A DNA stretch of 5,199 bases, from the NCBI GenBank assembly GCA_030670615.1, contig DAOVBJ010000084.1, positions 1-5,199 of the forward strand. The letters are read 5' to 3'. The notes beneath the pieces were generated by a model, which saw only the letters and a list, made by a program, of their open reading frames with translations, searched no databases and was not told the origin of the DNA. The translations under genes were made by a program, and so were the position numbers. Position 1 is the first letter of the stretch; the number at the start of each line of letters is the position of its first letter. Below, one piece after another: positions 1-5,199 of this stretch. The stretch comes from Candidatus Bathyarchaeota archaeon. GTDB taxonomy: Archaea; Thermoproteota; Bathyarchaeia; RBG-16-48-13; GCA-020355125.

Positions 1-598
1 CAAAAAAGGTCTTGAACTCTTCCTTTGTCTTTTGCCTATAGAGATGTAAATAAAGGGGGAGTTTTCCCTCGTTTAATTCATCCATGACATTTCCATAGTT
101 TAGATCGAATAGGTCAGATATGGATAAGCCACTCTGGAAAAGACAGAGCATAATGGCTTTATCCCGCATATTGTTGGCTACGTCCACATACGCCTTAATC
201 TCTTCTATCTTCCAAGGGTGTTTGTTATTGACTTCTTGTGGAATTGATGGTGGAAGCCTAACATCTCTCCCTGACACTTCAAACCCACTGTATTTGAGAA
301 AGTTTTGAATTGAGGAAAAATAGGTTCTGATTGATTTTTTTGCATAGTCCTTATCCGATAGGTAGTCTATGAAAGCGTTGATCTCCCCTACAGCTAACCT
401 CTTCTTCTCACGTCTTGGCAACTTAGCGTTTTCGTCTAACCTGTCGAGGAAATCGGATAAGGTAGCGTTTTCCCCATGTTTCTCTTTATAGTATCTAAGG
501 AACTTAGCTAGTCCTATTCGATACAACTTTCTTGTGCTATGCGTTCTCTTGGTTTCCAGATACTCTAAAACTTCACTTCCTAGCTCCGTTTTCGCCAT
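1..598 (-). CDS. Tyrosine recombinase / phage-type integrase, partial (C-terminus beyond window)
   Basis: The frame starts at ATG 598 and stays open for 199 codons to the left window edge, so the C-terminal part is missing. Tyrosine recombinases cut and rejoin DNA at specific sites through a 3'-phosphotyrosine link. Residues about 1-115 look like the SAM-like core-binding domain: helical, basic, with the motif SIRTYFSSIQNFLKYSG at 89-105. From about 127 the catalytic domain begins (KHPWKIEEIKAYVD, then MRDKAIMLCLFQSGLSISDL at 144-163). RQKT at 188-191 fits the beta-hairpin lysine (K190). The second Arg/His box and the tyrosine lie outside the window. The position of the first catalytic arginine (usually GLR.SEL) holds Ser159. 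A weak Shine-Dalgarno (AGG, 607-609) sits 8 bases before the start. The DNA is AT-richer than thrC or the polymerase, as expected of mobile DNA. The family call is firm; activity is uncertain. Confidence 0.85.
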   Translation of the reverse strand, partial: MAKTELGSEVLEYLETKRTHSTRKLYRIGLAKFLRYYKEKHGENATLSDFLDRLDENAKLPRREKKRLAVGEINAFIDYLSDKDYAKKSIRTYFSSIQNFLKYSGFEVSGRDVRLPPSIPQEVNNKHPWKIEEIKAYVDVANNMRDKAIMLCLFQSGLSISDLFDLNYGNVMDELNEGKLPLYLHLYRQKTKEEFKTFF

Positions 599-631
599 CT
601 TTCAAACCTATTACATATAAAAGCACTCAGG

Positions 632-640
632 TTATATAAA
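632..640 (-). promoter_or_regulatory. Candidate archaeal TATA box for the integrase gene
   Basis: On the minus strand this reads TTTATATAA, a near-consensus archaeal TATA element. Its centre lies about 38 bases before ATG 598, predicting a start of transcription near 610 and a leader of roughly 12 bases holding the weak AGG ribosome site. A second TATA-like stretch at 613-622 is too close to the start codon to serve it. The whole 599-659 spacer is AT-rich, so a chance match is possible. Confidence 0.45.
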
Positions 641-659
641 TATTACAATTAGAAATTAG

Positions 660-1220
660 CTAATACGTGTTAACCAATGAAGACGCTTTAAGGATTCCTT
701 TTACCTTTTCAGCCACATCCTGAAGATCTGCTTCATTCGGCCTTCCTCGGATGTCACCTAATCGTCCATCAATCGAACGATCGCGAAGAGCTTCTGTCCT
801 ATATGCTCCAACGACATACCATTCTCCTACTATCGTGTAGCCTAAATGATCATAAAGTTGCCCCATGTATTTGACGGCCGGAATGGCCTCATTGATGCCC
901 GTGTGAACCCCTCCATAGGTGCAGTAAACCACGACCCGTGCAGATGACCTTCGCGGAGACGCGGGTTTCACCTCCCCCGCAGTACTATATTTTTGCAGAA
1001 GCCTTCTATGGAGATCCATTAAGGGGATTCCAGGCAGCTGTCCATATACGCCCGATCCAACAAACACAAAATCGTATTTCAAGACATCCACAGCAACATT
1101 CTCACCCGTTATCTTCACAGTCTCCACGGTATGTCCCATTTCCCGCAGGGTCTCCTGTATCTTCAAGGCCACTTTCTCGGTATTTCCCGTGGACGAAAAA
1201 AATATGTTGAGAATGTTCAA
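660..1220 (-). CDS. Flavodoxin-family protein (FMN-binding)
   Basis: This predicted soluble protein of 186 residues would bind FMN and carry electrons or act as a small flavin oxidoreductase; the partner is not evident. Beta strand 1 runs straight into the FMN-phosphate loop SSTGNT at residues 9-14. A second loop, GSGVYGQLPG at 55-64, and a third, CTYGGVHTG at 100-108, match the flavin-ring loops of flavodoxins. GRPNEADL at 159-166 precedes the last helix, as in many family members. Length fits a short-to-long flavodoxin with no fused iron-sulfur domain. I chose the TTG start at 1220 because GGAGG at 1229-1233 lies 8 bases before it and the protein then begins MNILNIFFSSTGNT, typical for the family. 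An in-frame ATG at 1244 would add eight residues (MHDGEERG) that merely translate the ribosome site. The gene sits on the same strand between the tRNA and the integrase. A flavodoxin-like NAD(P)H reductase is possible. Confidence 0.85.
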   Translation of the reverse strand: MNILNIFFSSTGNTEKVALKIQETLREMGHTVETVKITGENVAVDVLKYDFVFVGSGVYGQLPGIPLMDLHRRLLQKYSTAGEVKPASPRRSSARVVVYCTYGGVHTGINEAIPAVKYMGQLYDHLGYTIVGEWYVVGAYRTEALRDRSIDGRLGDIRGRPNEADLQDVAEKVKGILKASSLVNTY

Positions 1221-1228
1221 TCCCCTTT

Positions 1229-1233
1229 CCTCC
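1229..1233 (-). promoter_or_regulatory. Strong Shine-Dalgarno of the flavodoxin gene, deciding a TTG start
   Basis: The minus strand reads GGAGG here inside a longer purine run, 8 bases before TTG 1220. That spacing is ideal. It lies inside the reading frame if ATG 1244 were used, where nothing resembling a ribosome site precedes the ATG. Confidence 0.7.
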
Positions 1234-1244
1234 CCATCATGCAT

Positions 1245-1546
1245 CGTGACTACGTATCTATTCTACATAGAAGATAAAGACGTTGTGGTGCGACGCATTG
1301 TTGTCTGAATAATTGGTTTTAATAATTTTTGTAATATTCATAAAGTACACGGATTGATAGGGCATGCCTTCCTTGCAAATATTTGAGCAGAGACATCTTC
1401 ATTTTAGTGTATTGCTGAACGAATAACTCGCTAGTACCCGAGAGATGGCTAGTGAGGTGAAGAGTAGTACAGAACCTAGTTGAAGGAAACAAGTGGATGT
1501 TTTTGTTGGGGGACAACTAACTAGCTTTAGCGTACGTTAAATGGTT
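1245..1546. other. Intergenic stretch between flavodoxin and tRNA-Ser; no convincing gene
   Basis: About 300 bases lie here without a supportable gene. The stretch holds the candidate flavodoxin promoter near 1271-1280, an imperfect hairpin at 1427-1456 (8-base arms CTCGCTAG and CTAGTGAG with one G-T pair, 14-base loop), and one arm of an inverted repeat that flanks the tRNA (1518-1528). A 65-codon frame at 1319-1516 on the minus strand has no ribosome site, no recognisable motif and an odd composition, so I do not call it. No second copy of the tRNA 3' end is visible that would mark an attachment site. Confidence 0.6.
1271..1280 (-). promoter_or_regulatory. Candidate TATA box for the flavodoxin gene
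   Basis: The minus strand reads TCTTTATCTT. A start of transcription about 26 bases downstream would fall near 1249, giving a leader of about 29 bases to TTG 1220, which includes the GGAGG site. The match to the archaeal consensus is partial. Confidence 0.35.
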
Positions 1547-1648
1547 TGGCGCCGGGAGAGGGATTCGAACCCTCGAGGTCCTCAAAGGACCACGGGCTTT
1601 CCTTTCTCGGCTCAAGGCCCGCGCGTTAATCCACTCTGCCATCCCGGC
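1547..1648 (-). tRNA. tRNA-Ser (anticodon UGA), with a 12-nt intron and encoded CCA
   Basis: The acceptor stem pairs GCCGGGA (1642-1648) with TCCCGGC (1551-1557). The unpaired base is G (1550) and CCA is encoded (1547-1549). The T arm is GAGGG-TTCGAAT-CCCTC. A long variable arm with stem GGTCC/GGACC marks a class II tRNA (Ser or Leu). The anticodon stem CGGGC/GCCCG (1617-1621 with 1593-1597) encloses 19 bases instead of 7, and reading C-T-TGA-G from the 5' side puts UGA at 1612-1614. Removing 12 bases after position 37 restores the loop CUUGAGA, usual for tRNA-Ser(UGA). The G at position 73 also fits archaeal serine tRNA rather than leucine. The D stem is weak (G10-C25 and C11-G24, then an A-C mismatch). 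This tRNA reads UCA and probably other UCN codons. Confidence 0.93.
1599..1610 (-). other. tRNA-Ser intron (12 nt, position 37/38)
   Basis: The minus strand reads CCGAGAAAGGAA between G37 and A38 of the anticodon loop, the canonical site of archaeal tRNA introns. The archaeal splicing endonuclease cuts at a bulge-helix-bulge fold. Here the AAA on the 3' side can form one bulge, but the helix between bulges is only about three pairs (C-G, U-G, U-A), so the fold would be a relaxed form. The exact boundaries could shift by a base or so. Confidence 0.75.
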
Positions 1649-1674
1649 AATCTTAATCCAATGAGTATCGCCTC

Positions 1675-1683
1675 TAATAAAAG
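1675..1683 (-). promoter_or_regulatory. TATA box for tRNA-Ser
   Basis: The minus strand reads CTTTTATTA centred about 31 bases before the tRNA 5' end at 1648. This is the usual place for the archaeal TATA element of a tRNA gene whose transcript has only a short leader. Confidence 0.5.
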
Positions 1684-1822
1684 CTAGTTAAATCCATTGG
1701 AAGCTTCATGCATAATCTGGGAAAATAGTTTTTTCGCCTCCTTTTATTTAAGCCACGCGCCTTGCAATTCAATGCGTCCCTTGGGTGATCTACGCCCCAA
1801 TGATTGACTTGACTTTGCTTAG

Positions 1823-1830
1823 GTATATAT
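1823..1830 (+). promoter_or_regulatory. TATA box for thrC, implying a leaderless mRNA
   Basis: The plus strand reads GTATATAT, with a purine-containing AGG just before it where the TFB recognition element would lie. A start of transcription about 26 bases after its centre falls near 1852-1854, two to four bases before ATG 1856. No ribosome site precedes that ATG, which fits a leaderless transcript. Confidence 0.7.
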
Positions 1831-1855
1831 GAGAGATGTTGATATGGTCTAACTT

Positions 1856-3220
1856 ATGACGGTCAAAGCAGTTCAGCAATGCATTATCCCCAGCTGTGGC
1901 AGAACCTATGACGTGTACACGCTGAAGACGGCATGTGAAAAATGCGGAAATCTCGTGGATGTGCGATACGATGATAGACCCAACCCTACGTTGAAAGAAG
2001 TCTTCGATGAGCGACGGAATCATCGCGGAAATATCTTCAACGAGAGTGGAGTCTGGCGTTTCAGGGAACTCATCAACTTTCCCGGAGTGGACTGCAACGA
2101 CTTTGACGCGTACAGTAACGTCTTAGTTTCCCTAGACGGCGCTGAGGGAAGAACCAAGCCTTTCCACCTGACGCGGGTGGCAGAGTACGTGGGCATGCGA
2201 TCCGAAAATTTTTGGCTCCAATTTGAGGGAAGCAATCCTACCGGCTCCTTCAAAGACAATGGGATGGCAACGGCCTTCACCCATGCCAAGATGCTAGGCG
2301 TCAAAAGGATCACCTGTGCATCCACGGGAAACACCTCCAGCTCGGCAGCAGCCTTCGCGGCCAACGAGGGGATCGAGGCCATCGTCTTCATGGGCGAAGG
2401 CAAGATTGCCCGGGGGAAGCTGGCTCAGACCTTGGACTACGGAGCCCGAGTCGTTCAGATTCGAGGCTACTTCGACGATGCCATGAACCGGGTAAAAGAA
2501 CTCGTCACGAAGAAGGGCTTCTATGCGGTCAATTCCCTCAATGCCTTTAGGCTGGAGGGACAGAAGACGATGATTTACCGCGTCCTAGCCTATTTGAAGT
2601 GGAGGGTACCTGACTGGATCGTCTTTCCTGGAGGGAACCTAGGCAACACCTCAGCCTTCGGCAAGGCCTTCAAGGAACTCTATGATTGGGGTTGGATTAA
2701 ACGGATGCCCCGCGTGGCTGTTGTCAATGCTGAAGGCGCTAACACCCTTTACAGACTATTCAATGAATTGGGCGTGAAGTGGAACGGAGGACGGGTCGAC
2801 GACGACGTCATCGATGAGTACTACACGGACTTGGAGCGGAGGCGGTGGAAGGCGGAGACCAAGGCGAGTGCCATAGAGATTCTTAAACCCGTGAATTTGA
2901 AGAAGGCCTTGAGGACCTTGGAGTACACTGATGGCATCGTTGTCCAGGTGAGCGACGAGGAGATGCTTGACGCCAGAGCCATCGTGGGCCGAAATGGATT
3001 CGGATGCGAGCTCGCCTCCGCCGCAACGGTTGCAGGCATCAAAAAACTAGTGTCCGAAGAGAGAATACGAGCGGATGAGACCACGGTGGGTATCTTGACC
3101 GGGCATATGTTGAAGGATATGGACACAATAATCCAGTATCACCTCGACCCGAGGAATACCTTCTCTAACACGCCCCTCGTCGTTGCAAACGATCTGCAAT
3201 CAATACTCGCCATCCTGTAG
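1856..3220 (+). CDS. thrC: Threonine synthase (PLP-dependent)
   Basis: This cytoplasmic enzyme converts O-phospho-L-homoserine to L-threonine plus phosphate, the last step of threonine synthesis. The 454 residues are full length for the archaeal/short bacterial form. An N-terminal zinc ribbon carries C9, C14, C27 and C30. SNPTGSFKDNG at 126-136 holds the PLP lysine K133. STGNTSSSAAAF at 156-167 is the cofactor and substrate loop. GGNLGN at 259-264 binds the PLP phosphate. LTGHMLKD at 414-421 matches the family's C-terminal threonine synthase motif. ATG 1856 is chosen because it lies just after the predicted transcription start and directly precedes the zinc ribbon. The gene appears to be transcribed alone: promoter immediately upstream, T-tract terminator downstream, convergent neighbour. 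The main alternative is cysteate synthase of methanogens, a threonine synthase paralogue; the SFKDN and TGHMLKD motifs favour threonine synthase. No lesion is visible. Confidence 0.95.
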   Translation: MTVKAVQQCIIPSCGRTYDVYTLKTACEKCGNLVDVRYDDRPNPTLKEVFDERRNHRGNIFNESGVWRFRELINFPGVDCNDFDAYSNVLVSLDGAEGRTKPFHLTRVAEYVGMRSENFWLQFEGSNPTGSFKDNGMATAFTHAKMLGVKRITCASTGNTSSSAAAFAANEGIEAIVFMGEGKIARGKLAQTLDYGARVVQIRGYFDDAMNRVKELVTKKGFYAVNSLNAFRLEGQKTMIYRVLAYLKWRVPDWIVFPGGNLGNTSAFGKAFKELYDWGWIKRMPRVAVVNAEGANTLYRLFNELGVKWNGGRVDDDVIDEYYTDLERRRWKAETKASAIEILKPVNLKKALRTLEYTDGIVVQVSDEEMLDARAIVGRNGFGCELASAATVAGIKKLVSEERIRADETTVGILTGHMLKDMDTIIQYHLDPRNTFSNTPLVVANDLQSILAIL

Positions 3221-3240
3221 CCCTCTATCACCCTCGACTT

Positions 3241-3265
3241 CAAAAAAGCCCTGTTATTTTTTTTT
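3241..3265. terminator. Convergent T-tract terminator between thrC and the polymerase operon
   Basis: The plus strand has nine consecutive T at 3257-3265, 37 bases after the thrC stop, a typical archaeal terminator. Reading the other way, the run of six A at 3242-3247 gives a T6 tract shortly after the stop of the zinc-finger gene. The A and T runs could also pair around GCCCTGTT. The plus-strand tract overlaps the last bases of the zinc-finger gene, so the two units are packed tightly end to end. Confidence 0.6.
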
Positions 3266-3458
3266 ACCATTCGTGTCCTTGGATCACGATTCTTTTCCAA
3301 CATAACCTACAAATTGGACGCTGTTCACCTCTGTAGCGGATATAGACTGTTATGTCCCTGTTTTCACATTTTTTTCGCCACGGGTTTCTACAGCGCCCTC
3401 TGAGCGGGCTTCGCTTCAGAGTGACCTCGTTTCCTGCGTTCTTTTGTCTCGACTTCAA
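3264..3458 (-). CDS. Small zinc-finger-like protein, 64 aa, co-transcribed with the polymerase
   Basis: The product name is not recognised. The protein is small and basic. Its C-terminal half reads VYIRYRGEQRPICRLCW (38-54), the typical shape of small archaeal zinc-ribbon proteins in which a strand pair leads to a CxxC-W knuckle. The four cysteines are C23, C31, C50 and C53. The first pair is spaced C-x7-C instead of the usual C-x2-C, so zinc binding is likely but not certain. The start is TTG at 3458, supported by GGAGG at 3468-3472, nine bases upstream. The stop of the polymerase gene lies 16 bases before the start, so the two are probably translated from one mRNA. The protein might bind DNA or the polymerase, but that is inference from context alone. 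A run of seven A in codons 28-30 is a possible slippage or sequencing-error site and could explain the odd first knuckle. Confidence 0.68.
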   Translation of the reverse strand: MKSRQKNAGNEVTLKRSPLRGRCRNPWRKKCENRDITVYIRYRGEQRPICRLCWKRIVIQGHEW

Positions 3459-3467
3459 ACGGCGTTG

Positions 3468-3472
3468 CCTCC
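3468..3472 (-). promoter_or_regulatory. Shine-Dalgarno of the zinc-finger gene, deciding a TTG start
   Basis: The minus strand reads GGAGG starting two bases after the polymerase stop codon (TGA, 3475-3477), nine bases before TTG 3458. It supports both the non-ATG start and translational linkage to the polymerase. Confidence 0.65.
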
Positions 3473-3474
3473 AA

Positions 3475-5199
3475 TCACTTCTTGAATAACGTCTCCTGGA
3501 CGGACCACCCTCGAGGCCTCATGTCAAACTTTTGTTGTGTGAAGCCAAAAGTGGACAAAACGGTTTCTGCCGCGTCAAGAACCAGGCTTTGGTACTTTTC
3601 TCGATCATAGTACTCTGAGGCATAGATTTTGAGGGGCGCCACTCTGCGGAGGGGGTTCCGGTGTCTCGCGTTCACGTAGATGAAGTCAATCATGTCCCCT
3701 TTCCTGATCGCTACGTCTTGTTGGGCCAAGCTTACGGCCGCCGAGACATGGGGAAACAGGCTGGTGTACTCGGACAGGGGCTTCCTGAGCGTCTTTGAGA
3801 CGACAAGCTCTTCCGGAGGAATCTCCGCCTTCATGATCCGGTTCACCGTCTCAACGACGAAGCTCACTGCCCTCGTGTACCCCGTAGCGTAGACGTCCGC
3901 GACGGTCTCTGCATCGAACAAGATTTGTATGAGCTCGTTCTGGAAGCTTTTGATGAATCTTGGACAGTCATGGCGCCTGGTTTCAATGCCTCTCATCAGT
4001 GGGTTCCCATTGGTTAGGACACCAAAATAATGCTTTTGAGCCTCCATGTTCAATGAAGAATGCGATCGGCGGGGCAGCAAGAGAAAAAACTTATAGTGGT
4101 GATCCAGCGCTATGGGTAGGCCTGTCTGTTGACGTATCGCCCTGCTCAGGACCTCATACGCCTCTTGCGTGGCATCTTTCTTTTTGACGAAGAGGGAGTC
4201 GGTGTCCGCATAGACTACGTCGAAGCCCCGTTGCTGAACAAAGTTCTTCGTCTTTACCAAGGTTTCCCGTGACCGCCTATTGATCTCCTCAAAGCACAGA
4301 ACGTTTCCAAACCTGTTCCAGCAACAACCGGACGTGCCATAGAGGCAGACCAAGATCATCTTCAGCGCTAGTTGCCGCTGATCACACCACCGCCATTCGG
4401 GGCTGTCCTCATCGTATCTCCGTCTACGCCTCTTGAACCACAGCCGCCGGTCAAGGATCTGCTTGGTCACGTGGGGGAGCAGAGCGTCGTCCCGCATGCT
4501 TAGCCCTTGCGGCGTCACGGTTTCGTAGCTCAAGCCGTCATGGACGATTAGATGGGGGTACTCGCTCTCAAAATCGAGTTCCGCAACATTTTCATGCACT
4601 ACCCCCATCTCTGGCGCGAGAATTAAGCCTCCACGGTCCCGGTTCACCACCTCCTCAACGGTCCTGATGTACGCGTAGCCCCCCATGTTCTTGGGAATCA
4701 CGTGGCCCCTCTTCAAGAGTTCATAGCAGTTCCGTGAGTCTATGATCCGGTTCGCCGTCCACCTTGCGGCTATGCCTGGGGGAAGGACGCTGAATCGCGA
4801 TCTTTCGACTAACCCTGCGATTCCGTAATCTTCAACGTAGCCGTAGTCTAAGACCACGCGTCCACGGAGCCAGCAGCGGAGAGACTTTGGCACGTTCTCG
4901 AAGGTAGCGGGTTCTCTTCCCAGCGGTAAGTCCAGTTTCAGGCGCTTAACCCGGTCAAACAGGTACATCACTGTCTTTTGTGCTTCAGGACAGATTAGAA
5001 AATCGGGATCATACGTCTTGACAAGTGACGTAAACTGTTCTAGGACGGCTTGTTCTCTTCCTTGAAGAACGTGCGCTTCCGGCCCATACCTGACGTCTAG
5101 GCGGGTTATGGCGTCTCGTCGAGGATTGGGATACCGCCTTACACTGTCTGTATGAAGATCGAAGAGAAGGCTTGTGAAGGGCGGCGGCGGAATTTCCCC
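3475..5199 (-). CDS. Family-B DNA polymerase with degenerate exonuclease domain, partial (N-terminus beyond window)
   Basis: The frame is open from the right edge, giving 574 residues up to TGA 3475; numbering here begins at that edge. The internal GTG at 4971 is not the start, since coding similarity continues upstream. Template-directed DNA synthesis is expected. Residues about 1-110 resemble the 3'-5' exonuclease domain (LLFDLHTDS at 11-19, then PNPRRDAI and YDPDFLI), but the usual acidic and Asn/Asp residues are not seen. Motif A is DFESEYP at 209-215, catalytic D209. Motif B is K280-MILVCLYG, where the usual N-S before the aromatic pair is V-C. Motif C is YADTDS at 330-335, with both aspartates present. 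K389-H-Y and RGIETRRHD (403-411) are typical palm/thumb elements, and VSKTLRKPLSEY begins the thumb. The C-terminus looks complete. It is probably not the main replicase; archaeal PolB2-like or mobile-element polymerases are candidates. It leads an operon with the small zinc-finger gene. Confidence 0.9.
   Translation of the reverse strand, partial: GEIPPPPFTSLLFDLHTDSVRRYPNPRRDAITRLDVRYGPEAHVLQGREQAVLEQFTSLVKTYDPDFLICPEAQKTVMYLFDRVKRLKLDLPLGREPATFENVPKSLRCWLRGRVVLDYGYVEDYGIAGLVERSRFSVLPPGIAARWTANRIIDSRNCYELLKRGHVIPKNMGGYAYIRTVEEVVNRDRGGLILAPEMGVVHENVAELDFESEYPHLIVHDGLSYETVTPQGLSMRDDALLPHVTKQILDRRLWFKRRRRRYDEDSPEWRWCDQRQLALKMILVCLYGTSGCCWNRFGNVLCFEEINRRSRETLVKTKNFVQQRGFDVVYADTDSLFVKKKDATQEAYEVLSRAIRQQTGLPIALDHHYKFFLLLPRRSHSSLNMEAQKHYFGVLTNGNPLMRGIETRRHDCPRFIKSFQNELIQILFDAETVADVYATGYTRAVSFVVETVNRIMKAEIPPEELVVSKTLRKPLSEYTSLFPHVSAAVSLAQQDVAIRKGDMIDFIYVNARHRNPLRRVAPLKIYASEYYDREKYQSLVLDAAETVLSTFGFTQQKFDMRPRGWSVQETLFKK

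Noticed and set aside
120..308. 62-codon plus-strand frame in the integrase region
   Set aside because: It is antisense to the integrase frame, which has clear family motifs; no promoter or ribosome site was seen.
938..1210. 90-codon plus-strand frame opposite the flavodoxin gene
   Set aside because: It covers the antisense of the flavodoxin motifs and has no family resemblance.
1319..1516. 65-codon minus-strand frame in the spacer after tRNA-Ser
   Set aside because: It has no ribosome site, no recognisable motif, and an unlikely N-terminal composition; it may be a random open frame in AT-rich DNA.
1547..1648. Reading the tRNA as tRNA-Leu because of its long variable arm
   Set aside because: The loop CUUGAG puts UGA (Ser) after U33, and the G at position 73 fits archaeal serine rather than leucine tRNA.
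1781..1800. Inverted repeat TTGGG...CCCAA upstream of the thrC TATA box, as an operator
   Set aside because: The arms are only five bases around a ten-base gap, too weak to support a regulator site.
2020..2403. 127-codon minus-strand frame inside thrC, and a similar one at 2821-3126
   Set aside because: Both lie antisense within a clearly functional threonine synthase and show low-complexity Ser/Pro/Leu-rich translations typical of shadows.
3233..3459. 12-bp direct repeat CTCGACTTCAAA at 3233-3244 and 3448-3459 flanking the zinc-finger gene
   Set aside because: About one exact 12-base match is expected by chance in a window of this size, and the flanks do not match.
3680..4187. Plus-strand frames antisense to the polymerase (3680-3892, 3960-4187)
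   Set aside because: They oppose conserved polymerase sequence including the palm region and show no independent features.
1..5199. CRISPR array, riboswitch or insertion-sequence ends
   Set aside because: No regularly spaced repeats, no recognisable riboswitch core and no paired terminal inverted repeats around a transposase were seen.

Overview
This window looks like a piece of an archaeal chromosome, probably from an uncultured lineage; nothing here fixes the phylum. The archaeal call rests on TATA-box promoters about 25-35 bases upstream of starts, an apparently leaderless mRNA for threonine synthase, a class II tRNA-Ser(UGA) with a short insertion just 3' of the anticodon, T-tract terminators, and a family-B DNA polymerase.

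Layout, left to right. Bases 1-598 (minus strand, cut by the left window edge) encode the N-terminal part of a tyrosine recombinase/integrase in visibly AT-richer DNA. Bases 660-1220 (minus) encode a flavodoxin-family protein, most likely starting at a TTG codon behind a strong Shine-Dalgarno sequence. Bases 1221-1546 hold a candidate promoter but no convincing gene. A tRNA-Ser(UGA) gene with a 12-nt intron and an encoded CCA lies at 1547-1648 (minus). A divergent spacer follows, carrying the tRNA promoter on one strand and the thrC promoter on the other. Bases 1856-3220 (plus) encode a complete threonine synthase. A T-tract region at 3241-3265 probably ends transcription from both sides. Bases 3264-3458 (minus) encode a 64-residue cysteine-containing zinc-finger-like protein, not recognised by name, starting at TTG behind a good Shine-Dalgarno. 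Bases 3475-5199 (minus, cut by the right edge) encode most of a family-B DNA polymerase with intact polymerase carboxylates and an apparently degenerate proofreading domain.

How the genes relate. thrC looks like a single-gene housekeeping unit. The polymerase and the small zinc-finger gene look like one operon, because the Shine-Dalgarno of the second starts two bases after the stop codon of the first. The integrase and flavodoxin follow the 3' end of the tRNA-Ser gene on the same strand, which would fit (but does not prove) an integrated element or its relic at that tRNA. No complete new system is evident. The points most worth following are the polymerase with failed exonuclease motifs plus its linked zinc-finger partner, the integrase with serine at the first catalytic arginine position, and the tRNA intron.
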